Origin: Streptomyces misionensis | Lineage (GTDB): Bacteria; Actinomycetota; Actinomycetes; Streptomycetales; Streptomycetaceae | NCBI RefSeq assembly: GCF_900104815.1 | Contig: NZ_FNTD01000004.1 | Span: forward strand, 5,951,001-6,015,000 | Direction of reading: 5' to 3' | Length of the DNA: 64,000 nucleotides | Shown here: piece after piece, positions 33,134-46,200 of the stretch | Layout of the letters: every line of letters starts with the position of its first letter | How positions within the stretch are numbered: the stretch's first letter is position 1 | Program-made: the position numbers and the translations under genes | The notes under the pieces: generated by a model | Told to the model about the DNA's origin: nothing | Seen by the model: the letters and a program-made list of their open reading frames with translations, nothing else | The model's database searches: none

Positions 33134-34240
33134 TCAGTCCTGGGCGTCGGGGTTGACCCGGCCGACCTCCCAGAGGCGGGCCAGCTCGCCCTTGGCGGAC
33201 CAGCGGTCCTGTTCGCGCACGGCCGCCATCAGCCACTTCAGTACCGGCCGCGCGTGCTCGGCGTTCGCCAGCATCACCAGTCCGGTGCCGGACTCCAGCT
33301 GGCTCAGCGCCATGGCGCGGTAGCCGGCGGTCTGCCCGGTGTGGCCGTAGTCGAGCCCGCCGCCGGAGGCGTCGACGAACACGCCCATGCCGTAGAAGTG
33401 GCACGGCTCGACGATCGTCAGCATCCGCTCGGTCAGCTCACGGGTGAGCACCGGCGAGGGCAGGCCGCGGTGGGCCCGCCGGATCTCGACGGTGACCCGG
33501 GCCAGGTCGGCCGCCGTGGTCCACAGCCCGGCCGCGGCGGTCTCCGGGTGCGCCTGCCAGCCCCCGGGGTGCGGGACGCCCGGCGCGTCGTGGCCGTACG
33601 CCACCGGATGCCCGAGTTCGCGCGGGTCGCTGCGCACGTAGTGGCTGTGCGTCATCCCCAGTGGGTCGAGGACCAGTTCGCGCATCAGCTTTCCGAAGGG
33701 CGTGCCCGTGACGTCCTCCATGAGCTGCTGCAAGGCGGTGTAGCTGATGTTGTTCTTCAGGAACACCTCGCCGGGGACGCCGTCCAGGCGGCCGGCCGGG
33801 GTCTTGGCCGGGGCCCGTCCGAGCAGCACGTCCAGCGGGGCCGGCAGCGCGTCGCCCGGCGCGTAGTAGTGGTCGTCCGGGTTGTCGGTGGCGTTGTGCA
33901 CCGCGCCGGTGAAGCGCAGCAGCCGCTCGGCGGTGACCGGGTTGGCCGGGTCCGTGCCGGGCACCTGCCACGACGTCAGATAGCGGTTGACGTCCTCGTC
34001 GAGGTCGATCACGCCGTCCTTGGCGAGCCGCAGCACCCCGAGCGCGGTGACGTGCTTGCTGATCGACCCGGCCGGGAAGAGCGTCTCCGGGGTGACCGGC
34101 TCGTCGCCGCCGGCCCGCGTGACACCGTAGGACCGGATCTCGGCGATCTCGCCGTCCCGGATCACCGCGACCCCGACGCCGGGCACCGCGTGCTCCGCCA
34201 TCACCGCCTCCGGAGAGGGCAGTTCGGCGGACTTCTCCGA
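33134..34240 (-). other. C-terminal PBP-type thioesterase/cyclase domain of the large NRPS
   Basis: About 368 residues (7463-7830). The serine motif SISK (SxxK) is at about 7522; an HTG triad (family KTG/HTG) in [10 protein letters not shown] is at about 7761. Where the family has YxN after PGxxF, this protein reads KNN ([12 protein letters not shown]), so the Tyr general base is Lys. Related SurE-type enzymes, which I know mainly as separate proteins, cyclise peptides head to tail. Here the domain is in cis after the last carrier domain. Whether Lys can substitute is unknown. Confidence 0.85.
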
Positions 34241-37200
34241 CACCACCCGTAGCCCGAGCGCGTCCTGATGCGCCATCACCATGCGCAGTGCCTCGGCGAG
34301 CGCGTCCGGATCGGCCGGCGGTTCGGCCCGCGCGGGCGCCGGTTCGACCGCCGCGGCGAGTTCGGCCAGCGTCTCGTTCTCGTACAGCGTGCTCAGCGAC
34401 AGCACCAGGCCCGCCTTGCGCGCCGCGGAGATCACCGGGAGCACCCGGATGGAGTCGCCGCCGAGCCCGAAGAAGCTGTCGTCCAGGCCGACCCGTTCCA
34501 CGCCGAGCACCTGGCACCAGACGTCCGCAAGGAGGCGCTCGGTGTCGGTGCGGGGCGCCCGGTAGGGGACCCCGGAGGCCGGGCCCGACCGGTCCGGGGC
34601 GGGCAGCGCCGCCCGGTCGACCTTGCCGGACACGGCCAGCGGCAGCGCCTCCAGGGTGAGGAAGACCTGCGGGACCATGTAGGCGGGCAGCAGGGTGCGC
34701 AGGTGCTCCACCAGATCGGCCTGGGCGGGTGCGGCGCCCGGCGCGGGCACCACGTAGGCGACCAGCCGGCGGTCACCGGGCGCGTCCTCGCGGGCGAGGA
34801 CCACCGTCTCCTGGACCCCGGGCGCGCGCAGCAGGGCCGCCTCGATCTCGCCCAGCTCCACGCGGTAGCCGCGGATCTTGACCTGGCCGTCGCCGCGGCC
34901 CAGGAACTCCAGGCTGCCGTCGGGACGGAACCTGGCCAGGTCCCCGGTCCGGTACAGCCGGCCGCCCGGCGTTCCCGAGAAGGGGTGCGGCACGAACTTC
35001 TCCGCGGTCAGCGCGGGACGCCCCAGGTAGCCGCGGGCCACGCCCGCACCGCCGAGGTACAGCTCGCCGACCGTACCGACCGGGACCGGCTCCATCGCGG
35101 CGTCCAGCACGTACACCTGGGTGTTGGCGATGGGCCGGCCGATCGGCACCGGGCGGGCGGGGTCGTCGGCGGCGGTCGCGTCGTGCACGACACAGCCGAC
35201 GACGGTCTCCGTGGGCCCGTACTCGTTGATGATCCGGGCGTTCGGCGCGACCCGCCGCCAGGCGGCGACGCTCTCGGCCTTCATCTCCTCGCCGCCCACC
35301 ACGAAGGTGCGCACCGAGTCGATGCCGCCCGCCTCGCCGACCTCGGTGGTGACCAGGTCGAGATGGGCCGGGGTGATCTTCACGATGCTGAAGTCGCCCT
35401 CGGAACGCAGCAGTTCGGGCAGCGCCTCCTGGCCCCGGTCGCCCGGTACGACCACCACGTCCCGGCCCGCGATCAGCGGCAGCAGGAAGCTGGGCACGGC
35501 CAGGTCGAACGCGATCGAGCCGAACATCGGGGCGCCGTGCCCGCCGTCCATGCCGTAGTGACCGAGCGCCCAGTCCAGGTAGTTGGCCAGCCCGTGGTGG
35601 GTGACCAGGACGCCCTTGGGCCGGCCCGTCGAGCCCGAGGTGTAGATGGTGTACGCCAGGTCGTCCCCGGTCACGGGCGCGTGCGGGGCGTGGCCGGGCC
35701 GCCGCGCGATCGCCGCCGCGTCACGGTCGGCGCACACCACACGGGCCCCGGTCGCGGGCAGACCGTCCAGCCACCGCTCCTGGGTGACGAGCACCGGAGC
35801 CGCGCTGTCGGTGAGCTGGTGGGCGAGCCGTTCGGCGGGCGCCTCCGGGTCGAGCGGCAGATAGGCCGCACCGGCCTTGAGCGCGCCCAGCACCGCGACC
35901 AGCTGGTCGACGCCCCGCTCCGCGAGCACACCCACGAAGTCGCCCCGGCACACGCCGAGTTCGAGCAGATGATGGGCCATCCGGTTGGCCGCCGCGTCCA
36001 GTTCGCCGTACGTCGTCGTGCGTTCGCCGACGACCACCGCGACCGCGTCGGGAGCCGCCGCCGCCCGCTCGGCGATCCGGTGGTGGACGGGACGGCCGTC
36101 GAAGGCGGTGCCGGCGTCGCCGGACCACGCCCCCAGCAGCCGTTCCCGCTCACCCTCCGGCAGGTACACCGCCCGCGCGTCACCGTCGAGGTCGTCGACG
36201 ACGGCGTCCAGCACCGCCCGGTACATGGCGCCGAGGCGCTCGGCCTCGGCGCGGGTCATGACCCGGGTGGAGGTCAGCAGCCCCAGCTCACCGGCCATCG
36301 TGGTGACGGCCAGGTCGAACTCGGTGCCGCCCTCGCGGACGCTGCTGCTCATGTCCATGAGGTCGGTGTCGACCTGCCGGAAGTCCAGGTAGTTGAAGAA
36401 GACGTCGATGAGACGGCCGTTGCCGGCCTCCCGCTGGACCTCCGGCATCGGGAAGCGGCGGTTGGGCCACAGCGCCGTCTCGGTCGCGAAGACCTGCCGG
36501 ATCAGCTCCCGCCAGGTCCGCGCACCGCGCCGGAAGCCGATCGGCAGCGTGGTCAGGTACATACCGATGACCTGCTCGGCGCCGGGCGCCTCGGGACGGG
36601 CGTCGCACACCAGACCGCTGTGGAAGGCGTCCTCCTCGGTGAGCTGGCTCAGCACCTTCAGGTGCGCGGCCAGCAGCACGCTCTTGACCGGCACGTCGGC
36701 CGCCCGCGCCGCGTCGCGGATCCGGTCCTGGATGTCGTGCAGCGACACCTCGACCGAGAAGGTCCGCGGCTCGGTGCCCGGTTCCGGCTCCTCGCCCCAG
36801 GCCGCCGGCAGCGCGAACCTGGTGTGCCGGCCGACGACGTCCTTCCAGTAGCCGCGCTCCTTCGCCGAGGCCAGCGACTCCAGTTCACCCGCGACGAAGT
36901 CCGCGAAGCGGACCTCGGGCCGCTCCGGGTCCACGGGCCGGCGGCCCGCGCGCAGCTCACCGTAGGCGGTGAGCACCTCCATCCAGATGTTGTAGTGGCT
37001 CCAGCCCTCGATGATCGTGTGGTTGAGGCTGATGAACAGCCGCCAGCCGTGATCGCCGAAGGCGGCGGCGAGCCGCAGCAGCGTCGGCCGGGTCACGTCG
37101 AACGGGTTCTCCTGCTCGGCCGTGCTGATCTCGGCGACCCGCGCGGCCACCTCGTCCGGGCCGAGCCCGGTCAGGTCGTGCACGGCCACCGGCATCTCGG

Positions 37201-40200
37201 CCCGCGCGTACACCAGCTGCATGGGCACGGAGTACGTGTCCAGGTCGAGACCGGTGCGCAGCGCCTCGTGCCGGGCGGTGACGATCTGCGCCGCCTCGTA
37301 CAGCGCGTCGGCGTCGAACGGGTGCCCGTCCTTGATGTCGAACGACGTGGTGTGGTGGTAGGTGCCGGTGCCCGTGGCGCTCAGCTGCTCCACCAGCATG
37401 CCGGTCTGCAACTGCGACAGCGGATAGGCGTCGGTGACCGTGTCCGGCAGCAGCGCCCGGTCCTCGGCCCCGATCAGCGCGAACGGCTCGACGTACCGCA
37501 GCTCGTTCGCCGCCCGCCCGGCGCCGGCCGCGGCCAGCCGGGCGATCGTCCGCTGCTCGAACACGTCGCCGACCGTCACCTGGAAGCCGGCGGTGCGCAG
37601 CGCACCGACCAGGGTGACCGCCCGGATCGAGTCGCCGCCGAGGTTGAAGAAGCTCTCCTCCACGCCGACCCGGTCGAGTCCGAGGACCTCCTGCCACACC
37701 CGCGCCATGCGCCGTTCGTCGTCCGTGCGCGGCGCCGTGAACTCCTGCACGGCGGCGAACGCGGCGTCGTCGGGCACCGGCAGCGCCCGGACGTCGAGCT
37801 TGCCGTGCGCGGTCAGCGGCAGCCGCTGAAGGGCCACGAAGGCGGCCGGGACCATGTACTCCGGCAGCAGGTTCACCAGGTGCTCGCGCAGCTCCGCGGG
37901 CGAGGGCGCCGCACCCGGGGCGGTGACCGTGTACGCGACCAGCCGCTTGTCACCCGGAGCGTCCTCACGCAGGGTCACCGCGGCGGCCTCCAGCGCGGGA
38001 TGAGCGTGCAGGGCCGTCTCGATCTCGCCCAGCTCGATCCGGTGCCCGCGCAGCTTCACCTGGTGGTCGGCGCGACCGAGGAACTCCAGGGTGCCGTCCG
38101 GCAGCCAGCGCACCAGGTCGCCCGTGCGGTACATCCGCTCCCCGGGCGCCCCGAACGGGTTCGGCACGAACCGCTCGGCGGTGAGCCCGCCCCGGCCGTG
38201 GTACCCGCGAGCCGTCCCCGCGCCGCCGACGCACAGTTCACCCGGCACGCCCCGCGGCACCAGCCGCAGCTCGGCGTCGACCACGTACGCGGTCGAGGCG
38301 TGCACCGGACGGCCGATCGGCACCGAACCCGCCCGCTCACCGAGCGCGGAGATCACCTGGACCGCCGAGAAGGTGGTGTTCTCCGTCGGGCCGTACATGT
38401 TCACCAGGCGCTCCGGCGCCCCGGCCCGCAGCAGCTCGCGGACGGTGGTGACATCGCCGGCCTCGCCGCCGAAGCCGACCGTGCGCAGCCGGCCCAGCGT
38501 CCCGGGCACCGTCCGGGCCACGTGGTTGAAGAGCGAGGTGGTCAGGAACAGCGTGGTGATGCCGCGCTCCTCGACGGCCGCCGCCAGGGCCTCGGTCTCC
38601 AGGACGGTGTCCCGGTCCAGGATCTCCAGCCGCGCCCCGTTGAGCAGGGCGCTCCAGATCTCCGCCGTGGCCGCGTCGAAGGACACGCTGGAGGCGTGGG
38701 CGACCACGTCGTCCGGCCCCACCTGGAGGCTCGCGTCCTCGGTGACCGTCCGCACCACACCCCGGTGGGTGATCATCGTGCCCTTGGGGGTGCCCGTGGA
38801 GCCGGAGGTGTACATCACGTAGGCCAGCTGGTCCGGGTGGACCGGCGCGAAGCCGTGCGCAGGCACGTCGGTGTCCGCGTCGGCCGGGACGACCGTCCCG
38901 CCCCAGCCCTCCGGCGCCACGTCCGCGCGCCCGTCGGTGACCAGCAGGCCGGCGCCCGAGTCGCGCAGCATGAACTCCTTGCGCTCGTCCGGATAGGCCG
39001 GGTCCACCGGCAGATAGGCGGCGCCCGTCTTCAGCACCGCGAGCAGCGCCACCGGCAGCACCGCGGAGCGGTCCATGCCGACCGCGACGACCGCCCCGGG
39101 CACCGCCCCGGCCTGCCGCAGCCGCGCCGCCAACCGGTCGGTGCGGGCGTCCAGTTCGGCGTAGGTCAGCACCGTGTCCCCGTAGGAGACGGCCGGGTGT
39201 CCGGGCCGGCTCGCCGCCTGCTCGGCGAAGAGACCGACCACGGTGCCGGTGTCCCGGCCCGCGGGCCCGGTGCCCCATTCGAGCAGCAGCTCCGCCTCGC
39301 CCGACGGCAGCGGCGCGACGGCCTCGCCGTCGGCGTCGGCGGCCATCGCCAGGACCGTCGCCCGGTACATCGAGGCGATCCGCTCGGCCTCGGCGCGGCC
39401 GAGCACCCCGGTGTGCGTGGTCAGGCTCAGCCGGCCGCCGGTGGTGGTGACGATCAGCGCGAACTCGGTGGCGGCGGCTCCGTCGCTCGCCCCCGCGTCG
39501 ATCTCCCCACCGTCCAGGTGCCGGTAGTCCTGGTAGTTGAACGTGACGTCCACCAGGCGGCGCCCGTCCGCGTCCCGCTGCATCGCGGGCAGCGGATAGC
39601 GGCGGTGCGGCCAGTCGGCAGCCTCGCGCCGGTACACCTGCGCCACCAGCTCCCGCCAGCTGCGGGCGCCGCGGTCGAAGGCGAACGGCACGGTGTTGAG
39701 GTGCATGCCGAGCACCCGTTCGGCGCCCACGGCCTCGGGCCGGGCGTCGGTGGCCAGTCCGGCGCTGAACCGCTCCTGCCCGGTGAGCCGGGCGAGCACC
39801 GCCAGATGGGCGGCGTGCAGTACGGCCTTCATCGACGCCCGCGCCTCGCCCGCCAGGTCCCGCAGCCCGGCCTCGACGTCCGCGAACGGCACCCGCACGG
39901 TGAACGTCTCGGGCTCGGCGGTGTCGTCGCCGAGGTCCGCGGGCAGCTCGAACGGCTCATAGCCGTCGGTGACCGCCAGCCAGTGCGCACGGTCCTCCCC
40001 GCCGGCCAGCGACTGGAGCTCACCGGCCACGAAGTCGGCGTAGCGCACACCGGGCGCGCTCCACTCGCCGGGCCCGCCGGTGTCCCGGAACGAGCGGTAC
40101 AGGTCGAGCAGTTCGGCCACCATCGAGTGGTGGCTCCAGCCCTCCGTGATCGCATGGCTCTGGGTGAGCCCGAGCCACCACGCACGCTCGTCCTCCGGCA

Positions 40201-43200
40201 GCACCGTGACCCGCAGCAGCGAGCGGGCGTCGGCGGGGAACGGGGTGGACCGCTCCACGGCGACGAAGTCCGCCACGGCCGCCGCGCGGGCGGACTCGTC
40301 GAGGCCGCGCAGATCGCGCTCGGCGACCGTCAGCCCGGCCTCGCGGTGCACCAGCTGAAGCGGCTGCGAGAAACCGGTGAGCGCGAAGGAGGTGCGCAGC
40401 ACCTCGTGCCGCGCGGCCAGTTCGGTCACCGCGGCCCGCAGCGCGTCGAGGACCGGCGGCCGCTCGTCGAGCACCCGGAACGCGCTGACGTTGACGTACT
40501 TCAGCGCCTCGGCGTCGGCCAGCTGCTCCACCAGGATGCCGAGCTGCGCCTGGGAGACCGGGTAGGCGTCGGCCAGACCGGTGGGCAGCACCGCCCGGTC
40601 CGCCTCGCCGACCAGCGCGAACGGCCGCACGCCCACGAAGGCGGTGTCGCCGTCCCGGTCCGAGGTGTCCAGCGCGGCCAGCCCGGCGATCGTCCGGGCG
40701 TCGAAGACGTCCCGCACGGTCACGGCGAACCCGGCCGTGCGCAGCGCGCCCACCAGGGCGACCGCACGGATCGAGTCGCCGCCCACCTCGAAGAAGCTGT
40801 CCTCGACGCCGGGCGCGTCCAGTCCCAGCACCTCGGCCCACACCTCGGCGACACGCCGCTCCCGGTCCGTCCGCGGCGCGACGTGCTCCTGCCGTCCCGC
40901 GAGCGCGGACCAGTCAGGCGCGGGCAGCGCCTTGCGGTCCACCTTGGTGTTCGAGATCAGCGGAATCCGCGCCAGTTGCGTGAACGCCGCCGGGACCATG
41001 TACTCCGGCAGCCGGGCACGGCAGTACGCGGCCAGCTCGGCCGGTGCCGGCAGGGCCTCCTCCGCGGGCACGGCGTACGCGGCGATCCGCGGGTCGCCCG
41101 GAGCGGTGGAGTCGGTCACCACCGCCGCCTGGAGGATCGCCGGGTGCGCGTTCAGCACGGCCTGGATCTCGCCCAGCTCGACCCGGTAACCGCGGATCTT
41201 CACCTGGTCGTCGACCCGGCCCAGGAACTCGATGCCCCCGTCGGCCAGCATCCGGCCCATGTCACCGGTCCGGTACAGGCGGGCGCCGGGCGTGCCGAAC
41301 GGGTCCGGCAGGAACCGCTCGGCGGTCAGCGCGGGCCGGTTGAGATAACCCCGGCTGACCTGCGGCCCGCCGATGTACAGCTCGCCCGGCACACCGGCCG
41401 GCACCAGGTGCCCCTCCCGGTCCAGGACGTGCACCCGGGTACCCGGCAACGGCAGCCCGAGCGGGATCGCCGGAGCGCTCAGATCGGTCTCGGTGATGCG
41501 GTGGTGGGTCACCTGCACGGTCGCCTCGGTCGGCCCGTACAACTCCACGAGCTGCGGCTCGTCGAGCCCGAACCGGTCGATCCAGGGGGCGAGCGCGGCA
41601 CCCGTGTGCTTCTCGCCACCGAAGAACATCGCCCGCAGCGGCACCCGCGCGAGCCGTTCGTCGCCCCCTTCGGCGGCGGCACAGACGCCGCGGAACGCCG
41701 ACGGGCTGTTCAACAGCACCGTGAACCGCTCCGCGACCGCCAGGTCCAGCAGGGCGTCCGGGTCCCGGGCGGTGTCCGCGTCGACCACCACCAGCCGGCT
41801 GCCGTGCAGCAGCGCCGCCCACAGCTCGAACACCGAGACGTCGAAGGCGAAGCTGTGCACCAGCGGCCACACATGCCGCTCGTCCAGCGGGAACCGCTCC
41901 GCGGTGGCCCGCATCAGCCGCAGCACATTGGCGTGGCTCACCCCGATGCCCTTCGGGACACCGGTGGACCCCGACGTGTAGATCACGTACGCCAGCTGCC
42001 CCGGGTCCGTGACCTGCTCCACGGCGGTGTCGGGGAGGGCGTCGAGCGACCGCTCGTCCGCGCCGTCCAGCACGATCAGCGCACCGCCGTGCGCGGACTC
42101 GGCGACCGCGAGGTGCTCGGCCTCCGTGATGACCACCTTCGGCCCGAGGTCCTCCACCATGGTGGCCAGCCGGGCGGCCGGCTGCGCCGGGTCGAGCGGC
42201 AGATAGGCCGCACCGGCCTTCAGCACGCCCAGCAGCGACGGCACGAGCCCCGCGCCGCGGCCCAGGCACAGCCCCACCACCGACTCGGCGCCGACGCCGA
42301 GTTCACGCAGCCGGTGCGCGATGCGGTTGGCACGGGCCTCCAGCCGCGCGTAGCTCAGCGTCTCGCCGCCCGCGGTCACCGCGCCCGCGTCGGGCCGGAG
42401 CGCGGCCTGCCGCGCGAACAGCCCGTGCAGGGTGTCCGTGACCGGCCCGGACGCGCCCGCCTCGACGGGCGCCACCGCCCGGTCCGACGCCGGCAGGAAG
42501 GTGCCCCGGGCGTCGCCGTCCGGATCGGCCGCCATGGCCTCCAGCACCATCCGGTACATCTCGGCGAGCCGGGCCGCCTGCTCCCGGCCGAGGTGACGGG
42601 TGTCCGTGCGCAGCCCGAGATAGCCACCGCGGGCCACCACGGCCAGCGGGAACTCCGTCGAGCCGATGCCGACGCTCGCCTCCTCGTCCACCACCGCGGT
42701 GTCCACCTGGTGGAAGTCGAGGTAGTTGAAGACCGTGGACAGCAGCCGGTTGCCGCCCGCCGTCCGCTGGATCGCGGGCAGCGGGTACCGGCGGTGCGCC
42801 CACAGCTCCGCCTCCTGCCGGAAGACCTGGCTCACCAGCTCCCGCCAGGTCCCGGCCGTACGGTCGTACGGGAACGGCACGGTGTTCAGGTGCATGCCCA
42901 CGACCCGGTCGGCGCCCGGGAGTTCGGGCCGCGCGTCGAAGGCGAGCCCGGCGAAGAACGACTCCTCCTCCGTGAGCTGCGCGAGCACCTTCAGGTGCGC
43001 GGCGAGGACGACGCTCTTCGGCGAGGCACCGGCCGCGGTCGCCAACTCCCGCAGTCGCGGCTCCAGGTCGTGCATCGGGACGTGCACCTGGTACGTCTCG
43101 TACGACTCCGCGTCGGCCCCCCGCGGATCGCCCCACGGCGACGGCAGTTCGAAGCCGGCGTGGTCGGTGACCATCGCCTGCCAGTACGCCTGGTCCTGCG

Positions 43201-46200
43201 CGTCGTCCAGGGAGGCCAGCTCCGCGGCGACGAAGTCCGCGTACCGGCTCGGCGTGGGCCGCGCGGGCTCGAACTCGCCGTGCTGCGCGAACTGGTGGTA
43301 CAGCTCGACCAGTTCGGCCATCACCGAGTGGTAGCTCCAGCCCTCCAGGATCGGATGCGCGTGGGTGAGCACCAGCCACCACGACTCGTCGTCCTGGAGC
43401 ACCGCACGCGCCCTGAGCAGCGGCGGCCGGGCCAGGTCGAACGGCGTCGCGCTCTGCTCCTCGTTCACCGCACGCAGCGCGGCGGCGAACGCGTCCCCGT
43501 CCAGAGCGCTGAGGTCCGTGACCGTCACCGGATGCGTCACGGCGCCGTGCACCAGCTGGAGCGGCCGGGAGTACCCCGTCAGGTCGAAGCCGGTGCGGAG
43601 GATTTCGTGGCGGGTGAGGAGTTCGTCGGTGGCGTGTTGGAGTGCGGTGGGGTCGAGGGGTTGGTTGTCGCGGATGCGGAAGGCGTCGACGTTGTGGTAG
43701 GCGGCGCGTTCGGTGCCGAGGGACATTTCGACGAGCATGCCGAGCTGGACCTGGGAGACGGGGTAGGCGTCGGTGACGTCTGCGGGGAGCAGGTTCCGGT
43801 CCTGGTCGTCGATCAGTTCGAAGGGCTGGACGTAGTGGTCGGTTTCGGCGGGGTTGTCGTGTGCGTCGAGGTGGTGGGCGAGTTCGGCGATGGTGCGGTG
43901 TTCGAAGATGTCCTGGACGGCGACCTGGAAGCCGGCGGAGCGGATGGCGCCGACGAGGACGATGGCCCGGATGGAGTCGCCGCCGAGGTCGAAGAAGCTG
44001 TCCTGGACGCTCACACGTTCGAGTCCGAGCGCGGCTGCCCAGGCGTCGGCGATCTTCTTCTCTGCTTCGGTGCGGGGTGCGACGTACTCGGCCTGGGGCA
44101 CGACGTCGGGAGTGGGGAGGGCCTTGCGGTCGAGTTTGCCGGCGGTGTTCAGGGGCCAGGTGTCGAGTTCGACGAAGGCGCCGGGGACCATGTAGTCGGG
44201 GAGGGTTTCGCGCAGGTGGGTGCGGAGTTCGTGGTGATCGACCGTGCCGTTGGGGATGAGGTAGCCGACGAGCCAGGTGTCGCCTGTTTCTTCGGTGCGG
44301 GCGGTGACGGCGGCGTCCTTGACGGCGGGGTGGGTGAGGAGCCGGGATTCGATTTCGCCGAGTTCGATGCGGTAGCCGCGGATTTTGACCTGGTGGTCGG
44401 TGCGGCCGAGGAATTCGAGGGTTCCGTCGGGCATGCGGCGGGCGAGGTCGCCGGTTTTGTAGAGGCGGGTGCCGGCGGGGCCGAAGGGGTCGGGGACGAA
44501 GCGTTCGGCGGTCAACCCGGGGCGGCCGAGGTAGCTCTGGGCGACGCCGTCTCCGGCGATGCACAGTTCGCCGACGACGCCGACGGGGACGGGTTCCATG
44601 TGGGTGTCGACGATGTACAGCTGGGTGTTGTCGATGGGCGCACCGATGGACACGTGCGTCGGATCGGCGGGGACTTCCCAGGTGGTGGACCAGATCGTCG
44701 TCTCGGTGGGGCCGTAGACGTTCACCAGGCGCGTCACGCGTGAGCGCAGCGTCTGGGCCAGCTCGACCGGAAGGGCCTCGCCGCCGATGAGGGCTGTGAC
44801 GGAGGTGGTGCGGAACCCGGATTCCAGCAGGAGCTTCCATCCGGAGGGGGTGGCCTGGACGTGGGTGACGCGCTCGGTCTCGATGAGGTCGGTCAGGTCC
44901 TGGCCGGACTCGGCGATGACGACCCGGTGGCCTCCGACCAGCGGCAGGTACAGCTCAAGACCGGAGATGTCGAAGGACACGGAGGTCGAGGCGAGCCAGG
45001 TTTCGGAACCGGTGGGTGCGCCGAGCACGCGTCGGATGCCGGTCAGAAGGTTGCCGAGGGCCGCGTGGCTGATCTGGACGCCCTTGGGTCGGCCGGTGGA
45101 GCCGGAGGTGTAGAGCACGTACGCCACCGCCGCCGGGTCGACGGGCCGGGGCGCCAGCGCCTCGGCCGAAGCCCCCTCCTCCACCAGGACATGCGTGCCG
45201 TGGTGGATCTGTGCAGCCGTCTCGTGCAGGGACTTCTGGGTGAGCAGGACGGCGGGTGCGGCGTCCTCGATGATCCCGGTCAGACGTCCGGCGGGGTGCG
45301 CGGCGTCCAGGGGGAGGTAGGCGGCGCCGGTGCGCTGCACGGCGAGCAGGGCGACGAGGAGATCGACACTGCGCTCCAGCAGCACGGCGACGACGTCACC
45401 CGCACCCACACCCGCTGCGGCCAGGGTCCCGGCCAACCGCGCGGAGCGGTCGTCGAGTTCGGCGTACGTCAGCGACACGCCACCCGACGTGACCGCCACC
45501 GCGTCCGGCACCCGAGCGGCCTGCCCGGCGAACAACTCCGGTACGGGCCGGGCCGGTTCGTCCGTCGCGGTGTCGTTCCAGCGGGTGACGACGTGCACCT
45601 GCTCCTCGTCGGGGAGACGGGTCGCCAGCGCGTCGCCGTCCGGGTCGGCGGCCATCGCCTCCAGCACCAGCCGGTACATCGCGGCCATCCGCTCCGCGTT
45701 CACCCGCGAGAGGGCGGTGCCGTCGGCAGTCAGCATCAGGTGACCGGCCAGCGTGGTGACGGCGAGCGGGAACTGGGACGTGGTGTCGCCCTGTTCCGCG
45801 CCGACCTCGATCAGGCCGGTGTCGACCTGGTGGTAGTTCTGGTAGGTGAACAACATCTCGACGGCGGGCCGACCGGCCTCGGTCAGCCGCTGGATGGACG
45901 GCAGCGGGTAGCGGCGGTGCTCCCACAGGTCCATCTCCTGCTCGAAGACCTGGCGCACCAGCCGCGTCCAGGTGGGCGCGCCGCGCCGGTGCGCGAACGG
46001 CACCGTGTTGAGGTGCATGCCCAGCACCTTCTCCGCGCCCAGGAGTTCGGGACGGGCGTCGAAGACCAGGCCGGCCGAGAAGGACTCCTCCTCGGTGAGC
46101 TGGCTCATCACCTTCAGGTGGGCGGCCAGGAGCACGCTCTTCATGGACACGCGGGCCCGCTCGGCGAGCGCCCGCAGACCGTCGTCCAGGTCGCCGTACG

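Noticed and set aside
34268..44743. Continuous plus-strand open frame of about 3490 codons opposite the large NRPS
   Set aside because: It mirrors the NRPS codon pattern (Gly/Arg/Val/Glu rich, no domain, repeats in step with the modules). The minus strand encodes clear C, A and T motifs throughout.
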